Below the pieces are notes generated by a model. It was not told the origin of the DNA. It saw only the letters and a program-made list of their open reading frames with translations, and searched no databases. A DNA stretch of 64,000 nt from the NCBI RefSeq assembly GCF_900116135.1, contig NZ_FOZX01000010.1:62001-126000 (forward strand), given 5' to 3'. Of this stretch, positions 52,290 to 60,902 are shown one piece after another. The stretch is from Saccharopolyspora flava. Its GTDB lineage: Bacteria; Actinomycetota; Actinomycetes; Mycobacteriales; Pseudonocardiaceae. The stretch's first letter is position 1. Each line of letters opens with the position of its first letter. Made by a program: the position numbers and the translations under genes.

Positions 52290-53509
52290 CGAGCACAGAA
52301 GAGCCCGTGCAGGAGGGGCTTCGACCGGTCCGGGCAGAAGCCGGTGAGACCGTCGAGGTGAGGTTCACGGTCAACGGCACACCCGCCGTGCTGAACCTTC
52401 CAGCCCGCGTCACGCTGGCGGACGCGCTGCGCGACCACCTGGGACTGACCGGGACTCACGTCGGATGCGAGCACGGGGTCTGCGGGATGTGCACCGTGCT
52501 CGTCGATGGCGAAGCCGCCCGCGCGTGTCTGCTGTTCGCCTGCCAGCTCGACGGCGCCGAGGTCGTCACGGTCGAGGGGCTCGGGCGTCCGGACGACCTG
52601 CACCCGCTGCAGGAGTCCTTCGGCCGGAACCACGCTTTGCAATGCGGTTTCTGCACCCCGGGTTTCCTGCTTAGCTCCTACGACCTGCTCAGCACCAAGC
52701 CCGAGGTCGCCGACGAGGAGCTCCCCGCGGAGCTGTCCGGCGTGATCTGCCGCTGCACCGGGTACCGGAACATCATGACCGCTGTCTCCGAAACCCGTGC
52801 CGCGCACCCGGAGGGGATCCCCGAGCCGGGCAACTGCGCTCGGCGGGCGCTGGTCGGTCGCTCCGGCGGTCGGTCGGCGACGGTCGTCGAGGAGCGCGCG
52901 GAACCTTCGGGCGAACCTGGCAGGAACGTGGAGATCGTGCTCCCCGAGGGAGACCCGACGATCGCGGTGCAGGTGGACACCGCCTTGGACGTGCCGTTCG
53001 ACGAGGTGTGGCGCGTGCTCGACGACGTGCGCGTGCTGGCGGGATGCCTCCCCGGTGCGGAACTCACCGAGGAACTCGGCGAGCAGCTCTACGCCGGACG
53101 GGCGCGGGTCGCGGTCGGCCCCATCAAGCTCTCGTTCCACGGGATCGCCCGGGTGCTCGAACAGGACCGGGAAACCGGGACGATCCGCGTGCTCGCGCAG
53201 GGGCAGGACACTGGCGGAGCGCAAACCCAGGCCGACATCACGCTGCGGGCGCAGGCGACCGCAGCGGGGACGGAACTGCGCGCCGATGCGGCCGTGTACC
53301 TGACCGGCCGCATCGCCCAGTTCGGCCGAGCGCTGGCCGGTGACATCAGCCGGCGCATGTTCGAGCAGTTCGCCGACTCGGTCCACCAGGCCGCCACCAC
53401 CGGAGAAGCACCGCAGCAGTCCCACGCCGCGCCGAGCGCGTTCCGCATGATGTTCGGCACCCTGCTGGACCGGATCAAGCGAATCGGCCGTTCCCGAGGT
53501 GGGAAGTGA
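52286..53509 (+). CDS. Fusion: [2Fe-2S] subunit (CoxS/HmfC-like) plus CoxG-like SRPBCC domain
   Basis: 407 aa, about 2.5 times the usual 150-170-aa Fe-S subunit. Residues 24-170 are the standard protein: plant-type cluster Cys61, Cys66, Cys69 and Cys81 (GCEHGVCGMCTVLVDG) and the second cluster Cys120, Cys123, Cys155 and Cys157 (QCGFCTPGF, ICRCTGYRNI). After a charged linker, residues about 210-375 are a CoxG/SRPBCC domain: DVPFDEVWRVLDDVRVLAGC, LPGAELTEELGEQLYAGRAR, VAVGPIKLSFHGIARV, then an amphipathic tail (MMFGTLLDRIKRI). CoxG tethers CO dehydrogenase to the membrane. The fusion suggests a membrane-tethered hydroxylase. Stop overlaps the aldehyde dehydrogenase start. Confidence 0.92.
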   Translation: MTSTEEPVQEGLRPVRAEAGETVEVRFTVNGTPAVLNLPARVTLADALRDHLGLTGTHVGCEHGVCGMCTVLVDGEAARACLLFACQLDGAEVVTVEGLGRPDDLHPLQESFGRNHALQCGFCTPGFLLSSYDLLSTKPEVADEELPAELSGVICRCTGYRNIMTAVSETRAAHPEGIPEPGNCARRALVGRSGGRSATVVEERAEPSGEPGRNVEIVLPEGDPTIAVQVDTALDVPFDEVWRVLDDVRVLAGCLPGAELTEELGEQLYAGRARVAVGPIKLSFHGIARVLEQDRETGTIRVLAQGQDTGGAQTQADITLRAQATAAGTELRADAAVYLTGRIAQFGRALAGDISRRMFEQFADSVHQAATTGEAPQQSHAAPSAFRMMFGTLLDRIKRIGRSRGGK

Positions 53510-54894
53510 TGAAGACACCGCTCCAGCCGGTCAACCCGGCGACGCTCGAACCTCTGGAAATCGCCGAACAAGCCACGGACGCCGAGATCGACGAAGCGGT
53601 GTCGGAAGCGACGCGCGCCATGCGCACCGGGTGGTCGCGAGACCACCGGCTCCGGGTGCAGTCCCTGAACGCCTGGGCGGACCTGCTCAGCGACCACAGC
53701 TCGGAACTCGCCGACGACCTGGTGCGAGAAACCGGGAAACCCATCGGTGAAGCGCGCAAGGAGATCGCGGGCGCGATCGACTCCCTGCGGTTCAACGCCG
53801 GTCTCGCCAGGCTTCCGCTGGGCCGTGCCGCCGGCCTGCCCGACGGGAGCGAGGCGCACCTGGTGCGCGAACCGGTCGGCCCGACGGTGTTCATCACCCC
53901 GTGGAACTGGCCCGTCCTGCTGTTGCTGCGCGATCTGGCTCCGGCGTTCGCCGCCGGAGTGACGGCGCTGGTCAAACCCGCCCCGCAGACCACGCACATC
54001 ACCCGACGCGTGATCGCGCTCGGTCACCGGGCCGGAGTACCACCGGAGGTGCTCCACGTGCTCCCCGGCGACGCCGAGGTGGGCGCTGCACTCGTGGCCC
54101 ACCCCGACACCAGAGCCGTGGCGATCACCGGCTCGACCGAGGCCGGGCAAGCGGTCATGAGCGCCGCTGCCACCACCATGACCAGGCCCCTGCTGGAACT
54201 GGGCGGCAAGGCCTCGATGCTCGTGCTGGCAGACGCCGACCTGGAAGCCGCGGTGGAGGCGGCCGCCCGCGCCGCCGTGATCACGAGCGGCCAGATGTGC
54301 ATGGCGTGCACCAGGATCCTCGTGCACGCGGACCACGCGAAGGACGCCGAGGAACTGCTGCGCGAACGACTGGCCGCCTCGACACCGGGCGATCCGAGGG
54401 ACGAGAGCACCGATCTCGGCCCGCTGATATCCGAAGCCGCGGTGAACAAGGTCCTCAACGCCGTCGACCGCGCGCGCGAGGACGGTGGTGTCCTCGTCGG
54501 CGGAGAGCAGGTGCACCCCGATGGACTGGCAGGTCACTTCCTCACGCCAGCCCTCGTGTCCGAACTGGATCCGCGATCGCCCGTGGTGCAGGAGGACATC
54601 TTCGGTCCGCTGCTGTCGCTGGAGGTCTTCGACTCCGACGAGAACGCGATCGAGCTGGCCAACGCCACGCCCTTCGGGCTCGCCGCGGCGGTGTGGACGC
54701 GCGATCTCACGCGCGGTTTCGCCGTGGCGCGCGAGCTGCAGTCCGGAACCGTGTGGCTGAACGGCTACAACCACTCCTACGCCGAGATGCCCTCCGGCGG
54801 TGTGCGAATGTCCGGGATGGGTCGCACCCGCGGGGTCGAGGGCGTCGAGCAGTTCACCGAGCTCAAGCACGTGCACTTCCCGGTCGGGCTATAA
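53509..54894 (+). CDS. Aldehyde dehydrogenase, candidate furfural/benzaldehyde type
   Basis: 461 aa. Motifs: TPWNWPVLLLLRDLAPAFAA, KPAPQTT, TGSTEAGQAVMSAA, catalytic Glu in LLELGGKASMLVLADADLEA, catalytic Cys in ITSGQMCMACTRILV, and VQEDIFGPLLSLEVF. The length and GQMCMACTR stretch resemble vanillin/benzaldehyde dehydrogenases. ATG 53509 overlaps the preceding stop (TGATG), so it belongs to the hydroxylase operon. In the proposed pathway it oxidises an aryl or furfuryl aldehyde to the acid that the ligase activates. Substrate inferred. Confidence 0.9.
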   Translation: MKTPLQPVNPATLEPLEIAEQATDAEIDEAVSEATRAMRTGWSRDHRLRVQSLNAWADLLSDHSSELADDLVRETGKPIGEARKEIAGAIDSLRFNAGLARLPLGRAAGLPDGSEAHLVREPVGPTVFITPWNWPVLLLLRDLAPAFAAGVTALVKPAPQTTHITRRVIALGHRAGVPPEVLHVLPGDAEVGAALVAHPDTRAVAITGSTEAGQAVMSAAATTMTRPLLELGGKASMLVLADADLEAAVEAAARAAVITSGQMCMACTRILVHADHAKDAEELLRERLAASTPGDPRDESTDLGPLISEAAVNKVLNAVDRAREDGGVLVGGEQVHPDGLAGHFLTPALVSELDPRSPVVQEDIFGPLLSLEVFDSDENAIELANATPFGLAAAVWTRDLTRGFAVARELQSGTVWLNGYNHSYAEMPSGGVRMSGMGRTRGVEGVEQFTELKHVHFPVGL

Positions 54895-55003
54895 CCCGAG
54901 CCAATAGGAGCTATGCGCAACAGGTTCTGGCTGGTCCTCGCGCACCGGCCTAACTTCGCTCGTAGTTTCTCTGGCCGCAACGGAGCGGCGTTGGAGGGTT
55001 CCC

Positions 55004-56404
55004 TTGCAATCAGGTTGGTTAGTGGTTCTCATCGTCGCGGGCTACATCGCGTTGCTCGCCCTGATCAGCTTCCTGACCGGGCGGTCGACACGTACCGCGT
55101 CAGGATTCACCAGCGGCGGCAAGAGCTTTCCCGCCGTCCTCATCGGATTCCTGCTCGCGTCCGAGTTCATCGGCACGAGCGCGAGCATCGGAACGGCGCA
55201 GGAGGCTTACGAATCCGGCATCTCGGCCGCGTGGAACATCGTCTCGCTGGGAATCGGGTTCGTGCTCTTCGCCTCCCTGCTCGCCCGCAAGTTCAGCGAG
55301 CTGGGGGAGAACACGATCTCCGGTGCGCTCGACCGCTACTACGGGAGGAGGGTCCGCACCGCCACGTCGATGATCATGGTCTGCTCCTTGCTGATCGTCG
55401 CCGTCTCGGTCTACGCCAGCGGTGGTGCGATCCTGAGCGGACTCCTCGGCGTCGACCACGACCTAACAGTTCTCCTTGTCGGCGTGCTGGCCACGCTTTA
55501 CGTGGTGGTGGGCGGCATGCGATCGGTCGTCTACACCAACGTCGTGCACGCGATCGTGAAGATGGCCGGGGTGGTCATCCTCGCGATCATCGGAGCCCAG
55601 CGCGCAGGAGGCGTTGACGGCCTGCGAGCAGCGCTGCCGCCGACGATGTTTTCCTGGCACGGAGTGGGTTTCGGGCAGATCTTCGCGTGGCTGATCGCGG
55701 GTGTCGGTGCCATCTTCGCGACCCAGTACGTCGTGCAGGCGATCACCACCGCCGGCAGCGCTCACCGCGCGCAGCGAGCCGGGTTCTACTCGGCGCTGAT
55801 CCTGGTTCCCTACGGTCTGCTCGCCGCGTTCATCGGCATGTGCAGCGCGGTCGTCTACCCGCACCTCAAGAGCATCCAGGCCATGCCCGCGTTCGCCATG
55901 GACATCGACCCGGTCTTGGCCGGGATCGTCGTCGCCGGGCTCGCCGGCGCGATGTTCGGAACCATCGCGGCCCTGGTCATCGGCGCTTCCACGCTGCTGC
56001 TCAAGGACTTCTACCAGCCGCACTTCAACGCCGCCGGGGACGACCGCCGCGACGTGCTGTTCCTCCGGGCGGCGACGGTGGTGACCGGATTGGTCCCGAT
56101 CGCACTGGCGCTGTTCGCCACCGATGTGCTCACCGTGACCTTCCTGGCGAAATCGCTGCGCGCGGCACTGGCAGTGCTGGTGCTGCTGATGTTCTACGCG
56201 CCCCGGTACGGCACGAGGAGCGGTGCGTTCTGGGCCATCGTGCTCGCGCTGCCGACCACCATCGGCTGGTTCCTGCTCGGTGACCCCTTCGGCATCGACA
56301 ACGCCTACATCGCGGTCGCCACGCCCTTGCTGGTGATGACCTGCACCCACCTCACATCGGGCCGGTCGAAGACCGTCCCGGCGGTCACCGGGGAGAAGAG
56401 ATGA
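55004..56404 (+). CDS. Sodium:solute symporter (SSS) family transporter
   Basis: 466 aa, about 13 helices. SSS hallmarks: TRTASGFTSGGKSFPAVLIG, ASIGTAQEAYESGISAAWNI and GGMRSVVYTNVVHAIVKM. TTG 55004 is the start, supported by GGAGGG 5 nt upstream. A 109-bp gap separates it from the aldehyde dehydrogenase, so a second promoter may exist. It overlaps the UbiD start by 4 nt, which points to uptake of the acid that UbiD decarboxylates (a dicarboxylate such as 2,5-furandicarboxylate, or an aromatic acid); inference. Different subfamily from the symporter at 31057. Confidence 0.92.
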   Translation: MQSGWLVVLIVAGYIALLALISFLTGRSTRTASGFTSGGKSFPAVLIGFLLASEFIGTSASIGTAQEAYESGISAAWNIVSLGIGFVLFASLLARKFSELGENTISGALDRYYGRRVRTATSMIMVCSLLIVAVSVYASGGAILSGLLGVDHDLTVLLVGVLATLYVVVGGMRSVVYTNVVHAIVKMAGVVILAIIGAQRAGGVDGLRAALPPTMFSWHGVGFGQIFAWLIAGVGAIFATQYVVQAITTAGSAHRAQRAGFYSALILVPYGLLAAFIGMCSAVVYPHLKSIQAMPAFAMDIDPVLAGIVVAGLAGAMFGTIAALVIGASTLLLKDFYQPHFNAAGDDRRDVLFLRAATVVTGLVPIALALFATDVLTVTFLAKSLRAALAVLVLLMFYAPRYGTRSGAFWAIVLALPTTIGWFLLGDPFGIDNAYIAVATPLLVMTCTHLTSGRSKTVPAVTGEKR

Positions 56405-57786
56405 CGAACAACGCCCTGCCCGTCGGCGCTGATCTGCGCGGCTGGCTGGACCACCTGCAAGCGACCGGACGCCTGTCCGCAGCCAGGCCGGGAGTGGACC
56501 TGCGGTTCGAACTGGCCGGAATCGCCAGCCGGCTCGACGGCGATCGCGCGGTGGTCTTCGGGAAGCCCGGCGGGAAGGACATCACCGTCGTGTCCGGGCT
56601 GCTGTCGCGCCGCGAGTGGATGGCAGAAGCGCTCGGGGTCGCCGAGACCGAACTCATCGACCGCTTCCAACAGGCGTGCCAAGACCCCGTTCCGTGGACC
56701 GAGGTCGAGCACGCCCCGTGCCAGGAGGAGGTGATCCGAGAGGTCGACCTCGGCTCGCTGCCCGTTCCCACGCACAACGAGCACGACCACGGCCCGTACA
56801 TCACCGCGGGTCTGCTCATCGCGCGCAACCCGACGACCGGGTCCCAGAACGTGTCCATCCACCGCCTGCAGGTCAGCGGGCCGGACCGGCTCGGGGCGCT
56901 CCTGCTGCCCAGGCACACGGCCGCGTTCTTCGGACAAGCCGAAGCCTCGGGCACCGACCTGGAGGTGGCGATCGCCATCGGCGTCGACCCGCTCACCTTG
57001 ATGTCCTCGCAAGCGGCGGTACCGATCGACCACGACGAACTGGAGATCGCCGGTGCGTTGCGCGGCAGCCCGCTGCCGGTGACCAAGGCGGTCACCAACG
57101 AGGTCCGCGTTCCCGCCGACGCGGAGATCGTGCTGGAAGGCAGGCTGCTCGCCGATGTCCGGGAACCGGAGGGGCCGTTCGGCGAATTCCCCCAGTACTA
57201 CGGTCCCCGCGCCGACCGCCACGTGGTGCGCATCGACGCGATGACGCACCGCCGCGACCCGATCTACCACACCGTCGTCGGCGGTGGACTGGAACACCTG
57301 CTGCTGGGGTGCATTCCGCGCGAAGGCTCCTTCCTGGCGCACCTGAGGCAGAACTTCCAGTCCGTGCGGGCCGTGCACCTGCCGCGCGGTGGCGTGTGCC
57401 GCTACCACCTCTACGTGCAGGTCCGCGATCCCGAACCCGGCGAGGTGAAGAACCTCATCCTCGCAGCGCTGGGCGCGCACTACGACATCAAGCACGTGAC
57501 GGTGGTCGACTCCGATGTGAACGTCTTCGACCCGGACGAGGTCGAGTGGGCCGTGGCCACCCGCTTCCAGGCCGATCGCGATCTGGTGCTCGTCGGTGGC
57601 GCGCAAGGATCACGACTGGATCCGTCCACAACGGACGGTGTCGGAGCGAAGATGGGTATCGACGCGACGGTTCCGCCCGTCGACGACGAAGACCGGTTCA
57701 CCAGGATCCGCGTTCCGGGGGCGGAGGAGATCGACCTGGAACGCGCAGTGACCCCCGCGCCGGCGAACTGGCGCTCCGCACGTTGA
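56401..57786 (+). CDS. UbiD-type prFMN decarboxylase, candidate furandicarboxylate decarboxylase (HmfF-like)
   Basis: 461 aa. The prFMN-dependent decarboxylase core is complete: HNEHDHGPYITAGLLIARNP, NVSIHRLQVSG with Arg155, and REPEGPFGEFPQYYG with Glu257 and Glu262, giving the conserved Arg...Glu-x4-Glu catalytic set with family-like spacing. A later segment, SVRAVHLPRGGVCRYHLYVQ, sits where HmfF enzymes carry substrate-binding His/Arg. The cofactor is supplied by the UbiX at 44415. In the proposed pathway it removes the 5-carboxylate of 2,5-furandicarboxylate to give 2-furoate. Alternatives are pyrrole- or hydroxybenzoate-type UbiD decarboxylases. Confidence 0.92.
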   Translation: MTNNALPVGADLRGWLDHLQATGRLSAARPGVDLRFELAGIASRLDGDRAVVFGKPGGKDITVVSGLLSRREWMAEALGVAETELIDRFQQACQDPVPWTEVEHAPCQEEVIREVDLGSLPVPTHNEHDHGPYITAGLLIARNPTTGSQNVSIHRLQVSGPDRLGALLLPRHTAAFFGQAEASGTDLEVAIAIGVDPLTLMSSQAAVPIDHDELEIAGALRGSPLPVTKAVTNEVRVPADAEIVLEGRLLADVREPEGPFGEFPQYYGPRADRHVVRIDAMTHRRDPIYHTVVGGGLEHLLLGCIPREGSFLAHLRQNFQSVRAVHLPRGGVCRYHLYVQVRDPEPGEVKNLILAALGAHYDIKHVTVVDSDVNVFDPDEVEWAVATRFQADRDLVLVGGAQGSRLDPSTTDGVGAKMGIDATVPPVDDEDRFTRIRVPGAEEIDLERAVTPAPANWRSAR

Positions 57787-57841
57787 ACCGCACGGACTCT
57801 TCCGCAACACCACACCAACAGACCTCGATGAGGAGGTGGAC

Positions 57842-59182
57842 ATGTCCACTGCGAACACCGGACTGTCCAGAAGAGCCACGCTGTACGCGAGCTTCGCCTC
57901 GGTAGCGGGGTGGGCGTTCGACCTGTTCGATCTGTTCATCCTGCTCTACGTCGCCAGCACCGTCGGCGACCTGATCTTCCCGGTGGCGAGCCCGACCTTG
58001 AGCCTCGCCGCCGTCTACGCCTCGTTCGCGGTGAGCGTGCTGCTCCGCCCGGCCGGAGCCGCGATCTTCGGAGCAGTCGCGGATCGCAACGGGCGCAAGC
58101 AGACGATGGTCATCGTGCTGGCCGGCGTGGGGTTGTCCACCGCCGCGATGGGTGTAGTGCCGACCTACGAGGCAGCCGGTATCGCCGCACCGCTGCTGTT
58201 CCTGGCGCTGCGCCTGGTGCAGGGCGTGTTCGTCGGCGGTGTCGTCGCGGCGACGCACACGCTGGGCACCGAGAGCGTCGGGCAGCGCTGGCGAGGCCTG
58301 ATGTCCGGGCTGATCGGTGGCGGCGGCGCGGGTATCGGTGCTGCTCTGGCCAGCGGCGTCTTCATCCTGGTCAGCGCGATCTTCCCGGGCGAGCAGTTCA
58401 ACGTCTGGGGGTGGCGCGTCATGTTCTTCGCCGGGCTCATGGCAGCGCTGATCAGCTTCTTGGTGCTTCGCGGGGTCGAGGAATCGCCGCTGTGGAAGGC
58501 GCAGCAGCAGACTCCCGGTCCGAAGACGCGCTTCACCGACCTGGCCCGTGGCGGCAGGGGAGGGCTGCTCGTGCTGAACCTGGTGCTGGTCTCCGGCGCC
58601 GGCTCGCAGTACTACCTGACCTCCGGATTCCTCCCGACCCTGCTGGGCAAGGTCAGCGGTGTCGCCCAGAGCGCGCAGGGCACGATCCTGCTGGTCTCGA
58701 GCCTGGGAGTGATCGTCGCCGCGGTGGCCGCGGGAGAGCTCAGCGAGCACTTCGGACGCCGACGCACGATGCTGGTGATCGGCTCGTTCAACCTCGTCGC
58801 CCTGCCCCTGCTGGTGTGGCTGATCACGAGCACCGACCCGGCGAGCACCGGCCTGATCATGTTCTACGCATCAGCCCTGGCCTTCTTCGCCAACGCCGCC
58901 TACGCCCCGGTCCTGGTGTTCCTCAACGAGCGCTACCCGACGGCGCTGCGTGGGCGCGGAACCGCGATCTGCTGGAACCTCGGCTTCATGGTCGGTGGTC
59001 TGATGCCGAGCTTCGTCAACCTCGCCAGCCCGGAACTGGCCGACGTGCCCGGTCGGCTCATGGTGTTCCTCTTCGTGATGGTTCTGGTCTTCGTTGTCGC
59101 GGGAGTGCTGAGCCCGGAGACCCGCGGAGCCATGAACGCCGAGGAGACCGAGGAACGAGCGGTTCAACCCGCAGCCGAATGA
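57842..59182 (+). CDS. MFS transporter, MHS/aromatic-acid type
   Basis: 446 aa, about 12 helices. Features of the MHS branch: ASVAGWAFDLFDLFILLYVA, LLRPAGAAIFGAVADRNGRK, LRLVQGVFVGGVVAATHTLG and ELSEHFGRRRTMLVIG; the FDLFDLF (rather than DxxDxxxL) motif is close to sugar/aromatic acid carriers. ATG 57842 has GAGGAGG 5 nt upstream. It ends the catabolic operon and is followed by a strong hairpin. Proton-coupled uptake of the acid or aldehyde is the likely job; direction not proven. Not homologous to the symporter at 55004, so there are two uptake routes or an importer and exporter. Confidence 0.9.
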   Translation: MSTANTGLSRRATLYASFASVAGWAFDLFDLFILLYVASTVGDLIFPVASPTLSLAAVYASFAVSVLLRPAGAAIFGAVADRNGRKQTMVIVLAGVGLSTAAMGVVPTYEAAGIAAPLLFLALRLVQGVFVGGVVAATHTLGTESVGQRWRGLMSGLIGGGGAGIGAALASGVFILVSAIFPGEQFNVWGWRVMFFAGLMAALISFLVLRGVEESPLWKAQQQTPGPKTRFTDLARGGRGGLLVLNLVLVSGAGSQYYLTSGFLPTLLGKVSGVAQSAQGTILLVSSLGVIVAAVAAGELSEHFGRRRTMLVIGSFNLVALPLLVWLITSTDPASTGLIMFYASALAFFANAAYAPVLVFLNERYPTALRGRGTAICWNLGFMVGGLMPSFVNLASPELADVPGRLMVFLFVMVLVFVVAGVLSPETRGAMNAEETEERAVQPAAE

Positions 59183-59207
59183 GAGTTCCACGGTCGTCGC
59201 GCGGAAG

Positions 59208-59240
59208 ACGGGCGGTCCCAGCGCCGCTGGGACTGCCCGT
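59208..59240 (+). terminator. Terminator of the catabolic operon
   Basis: ACGGGCGGTCCCAGCG (59208-59223) pairs with CGCTGGGACTGCCCGT (59225-59240), 16 bp with one G-U pair and almost no loop, 26 bp after the MFS stop. Confidence 0.8.
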
Positions 59241-59256
59241 GCTTCGCGACGCGCGC

Positions 59257-59505
59257 TCAGGCGGAGGTCTCGGCCAGTGCCGGGATCCCGTGAGGTGTGG
59301 TGGCGTCGAGCCACTGGGCGAGCCGGGCGGGCGGGAACAGTTCGTCGAGGACCATGAAGCCGCTCCGGTGAGTCCTGCGCGGTCGTGGAGAGCCGACTGC
59401 TCGATGCGGAGCTCCCGGGTGACTAGGGGGAGGGAGCGTTGATAGACGTTCTGCCGGATGGTGGCCAGCAGCAGTTTCCCCGCCTTGGCGACGCCGCTGG
59501 GATGC
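59257..59505 (-). pseudogene. C-terminal remnant of a ROK family protein, frameshifted
   Basis: Read on the minus strand, SGVAKAGKLLLATIRQNVYQ then RSLPLVTRELRIEQSALHDR and AGLTGA match the end of ROK regulators/kinases. After a one-base deletion near 59360 the next frame continues FMVLDELFPPARLAQWLDAT and TPHGIPALAETSA to the TGA at 59257 (normal ROK: GAAFMVLDELFSPxRLxRWL). The rest of the gene is absent. Confidence 0.75.
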
Positions 59506-59536
59506 TCTACGCCGGGCGGCTGGAATCCGGCCGCTA

Positions 59537-59730
59537 CCAGGGGCGATGGCGACGAGCTGTCGGTGATCGCCGCCGTCATGCTCGGCGGTACCAGCTTTTT
59601 CGGCGGCAACGGCAGCGTCGCGAGCTCTCTTCGGCTCCTTGCTCGTCGGGGTCATCAACAACTGCCTCGTCCTCGCAGACCTCGACGTCAGCCAACAGGG
59701 GGTCGTCCGCGGCGCGGTCTACCGAGCGCC
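59537..59730 (+). pseudogene. Remnant of an RbsC-type sugar ABC transporter permease
   Basis: The plus strand encodes DGDELSVIAAVMLGGTSFFG then GNGSVASS, and after an indel near 59628 FGSLLVGVINNCLVLADLDV then SQQGVVRGAV. This is the conserved C-terminal portion of ribose/xylose-type permeases (IAAVxLGGTSLxGGxGS...GVxNNGLxLLxV...QQVVxGxV). No start, no upstream helices. It lies antisense to the last 50 codons of the oxidase gene at 59576. Confidence 0.75.
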
Positions 59731-60841
59731 GCAACGGGTGCGGAGCCCGCATGCTGGGCAGCGCTTGCGGGATCGAGTAGTGGCGGAGGAACTCCCATCT
59801 GCTGGTGTTGGTCCGGTAGATCGCGCCGAGCTGCCTGCGCACCGCCGGTTCCAGGGCCTCATCAGCTGCGTCGAGCACGGTGGCGCTGATCAGCGCCTGC
59901 CCGGAGGGTGCGTAGCCGGGTGCGACAGCGGAGAGCACGGCGGTGTTGACCACCGGTCCGCGGCGAAGGGCGTCGATGCTGATCGTCGGCTGCGCCAGGG
60001 GCGGATCCGGGGTCGTGTAGTAGAACGTGCTCAGCCCGTTCCACTTCGGGACCGACAGGCCCGGGAGCAGTCGCTTCGCGGTCGTGGCATCGGCGGCGAC
60101 GATCACCGCGCGGGCGCGGTGGAGGGCGTCGGCGATGGTGACCTGCCCTGGAGCCACGGCTTCAGCGGGTGTGTTCAGCCGAACTGTGCCTGGCGTCAAC
60201 CGGTCCGCGAGGTGGTCGGGCAGGGACTGCATTCCCGCGGCGGGAAGCGCTGGTGCGGCGCGTGCGAAACTCCGCCACACCAGGTGGAAAACTCGTGCCG
60301 AGGTGTCCAGGTCCTCATCACCGAAGATTCCGGCGACGAACGGTCGCAGCACCTCGTTGACCGTTTCGGTGCGCAGGCCCCACCGGTCGAGTTCCTCCGT
60401 GACCGAATGGTCCGCCGCGCGGGTGAGCATTCGGGACGGGGCGAGGGCATCCCGGGCCGTGACCGCTGAAAGCCTCGCGATATCGGTGAATCGCGGCTGC
60501 CCTGGCCGCAGCGCACCGGTCAGGGCGCGAGCGGTGTCGAGCGGATTTCCGAGCGAACGCACCTCGCGGTCCCCAACGACCCGCAGCACGCGCCAGAACG
60601 GGTGCAGCTTCAGCGCGGTCAGGTCGACCATCTCCCGCAGGGCGGGATACGCGGGCAGCAACACCTGAAATCCGCGGTCGAGCAGGAACCCGTCGACCTG
60701 ATCGGTGCGAACACGGCCGCCTACCTGATCGGAGGCCTCCACGACGCGCACAGGCACGTTGGCGCGCTGCAACTCGGTCGCCGCGGCGAGCCCGGCCAAT
60801 CCGGCGCCCACCACGATCACGTCGGTCGCTGGTGTGCTCAT
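59576..60841 (-). CDS. FAD-dependent amine-oxidase-like protein with replaced C-terminus
   Basis: 421 aa. FAD-binding motif DVIVVGAGLAGLAAATELQR and VVEASDQVGGRVRTDQVDGF (GGR), then a normal NAD(P)/FAD oxidoreductase body (DRGFQVLLPAYPALREMVDL, MQSLPDHLADRLTPGTVRLN). ATG 60841 has GGAGGAGG upstream. From about residue 370 (59730) the family similarity ends: the closing FAD segment (VCGDxxxTxSIQGALxSG) is missing and the final 50 residues come from the antisense of a permease remnant. Probably inactive or altered. It is third in a minus-strand series with the epimerase and photolyase, a grouping seen in light-induced carotenoid/photolyase loci. Confidence 0.85.
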   Translation of the reverse strand: MSTPATDVIVVGAGLAGLAAATELQRANVPVRVVEASDQVGGRVRTDQVDGFLLDRGFQVLLPAYPALREMVDLTALKLHPFWRVLRVVGDREVRSLGNPLDTARALTGALRPGQPRFTDIARLSAVTARDALAPSRMLTRAADHSVTEELDRWGLRTETVNEVLRPFVAGIFGDEDLDTSARVFHLVWRSFARAAPALPAAGMQSLPDHLADRLTPGTVRLNTPAEAVAPGQVTIADALHRARAVIVAADATTAKRLLPGLSVPKWNGLSTFYYTTPDPPLAQPTISIDALRRGPVVNTAVLSAVAPGYAPSGQALISATVLDAADEALEPAVRRQLGAIYRTNTSRWEFLRHYSIPQALPSMRAPHPLRRSVDRAADDPLLADVEVCEDEAVVDDPDEQGAEESSRRCRCRRKSWYRRA

Positions 60842-60902
60842 CGCCTCCTCCTCTCTTCACGCGGAGTCGAGCGCTGCGGGGGAGATGTCGCCGTCGAACG
60901 CC

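Noticed and set aside
48153..53509. CO dehydrogenase (CoxMSL)
   Set aside because: The large-subunit active-site loop lacks the CO-dehydrogenase Cys motif, and a CoA ligase and UbiD/UbiX accompany it, so an organic CoA-thioester is the better substrate.
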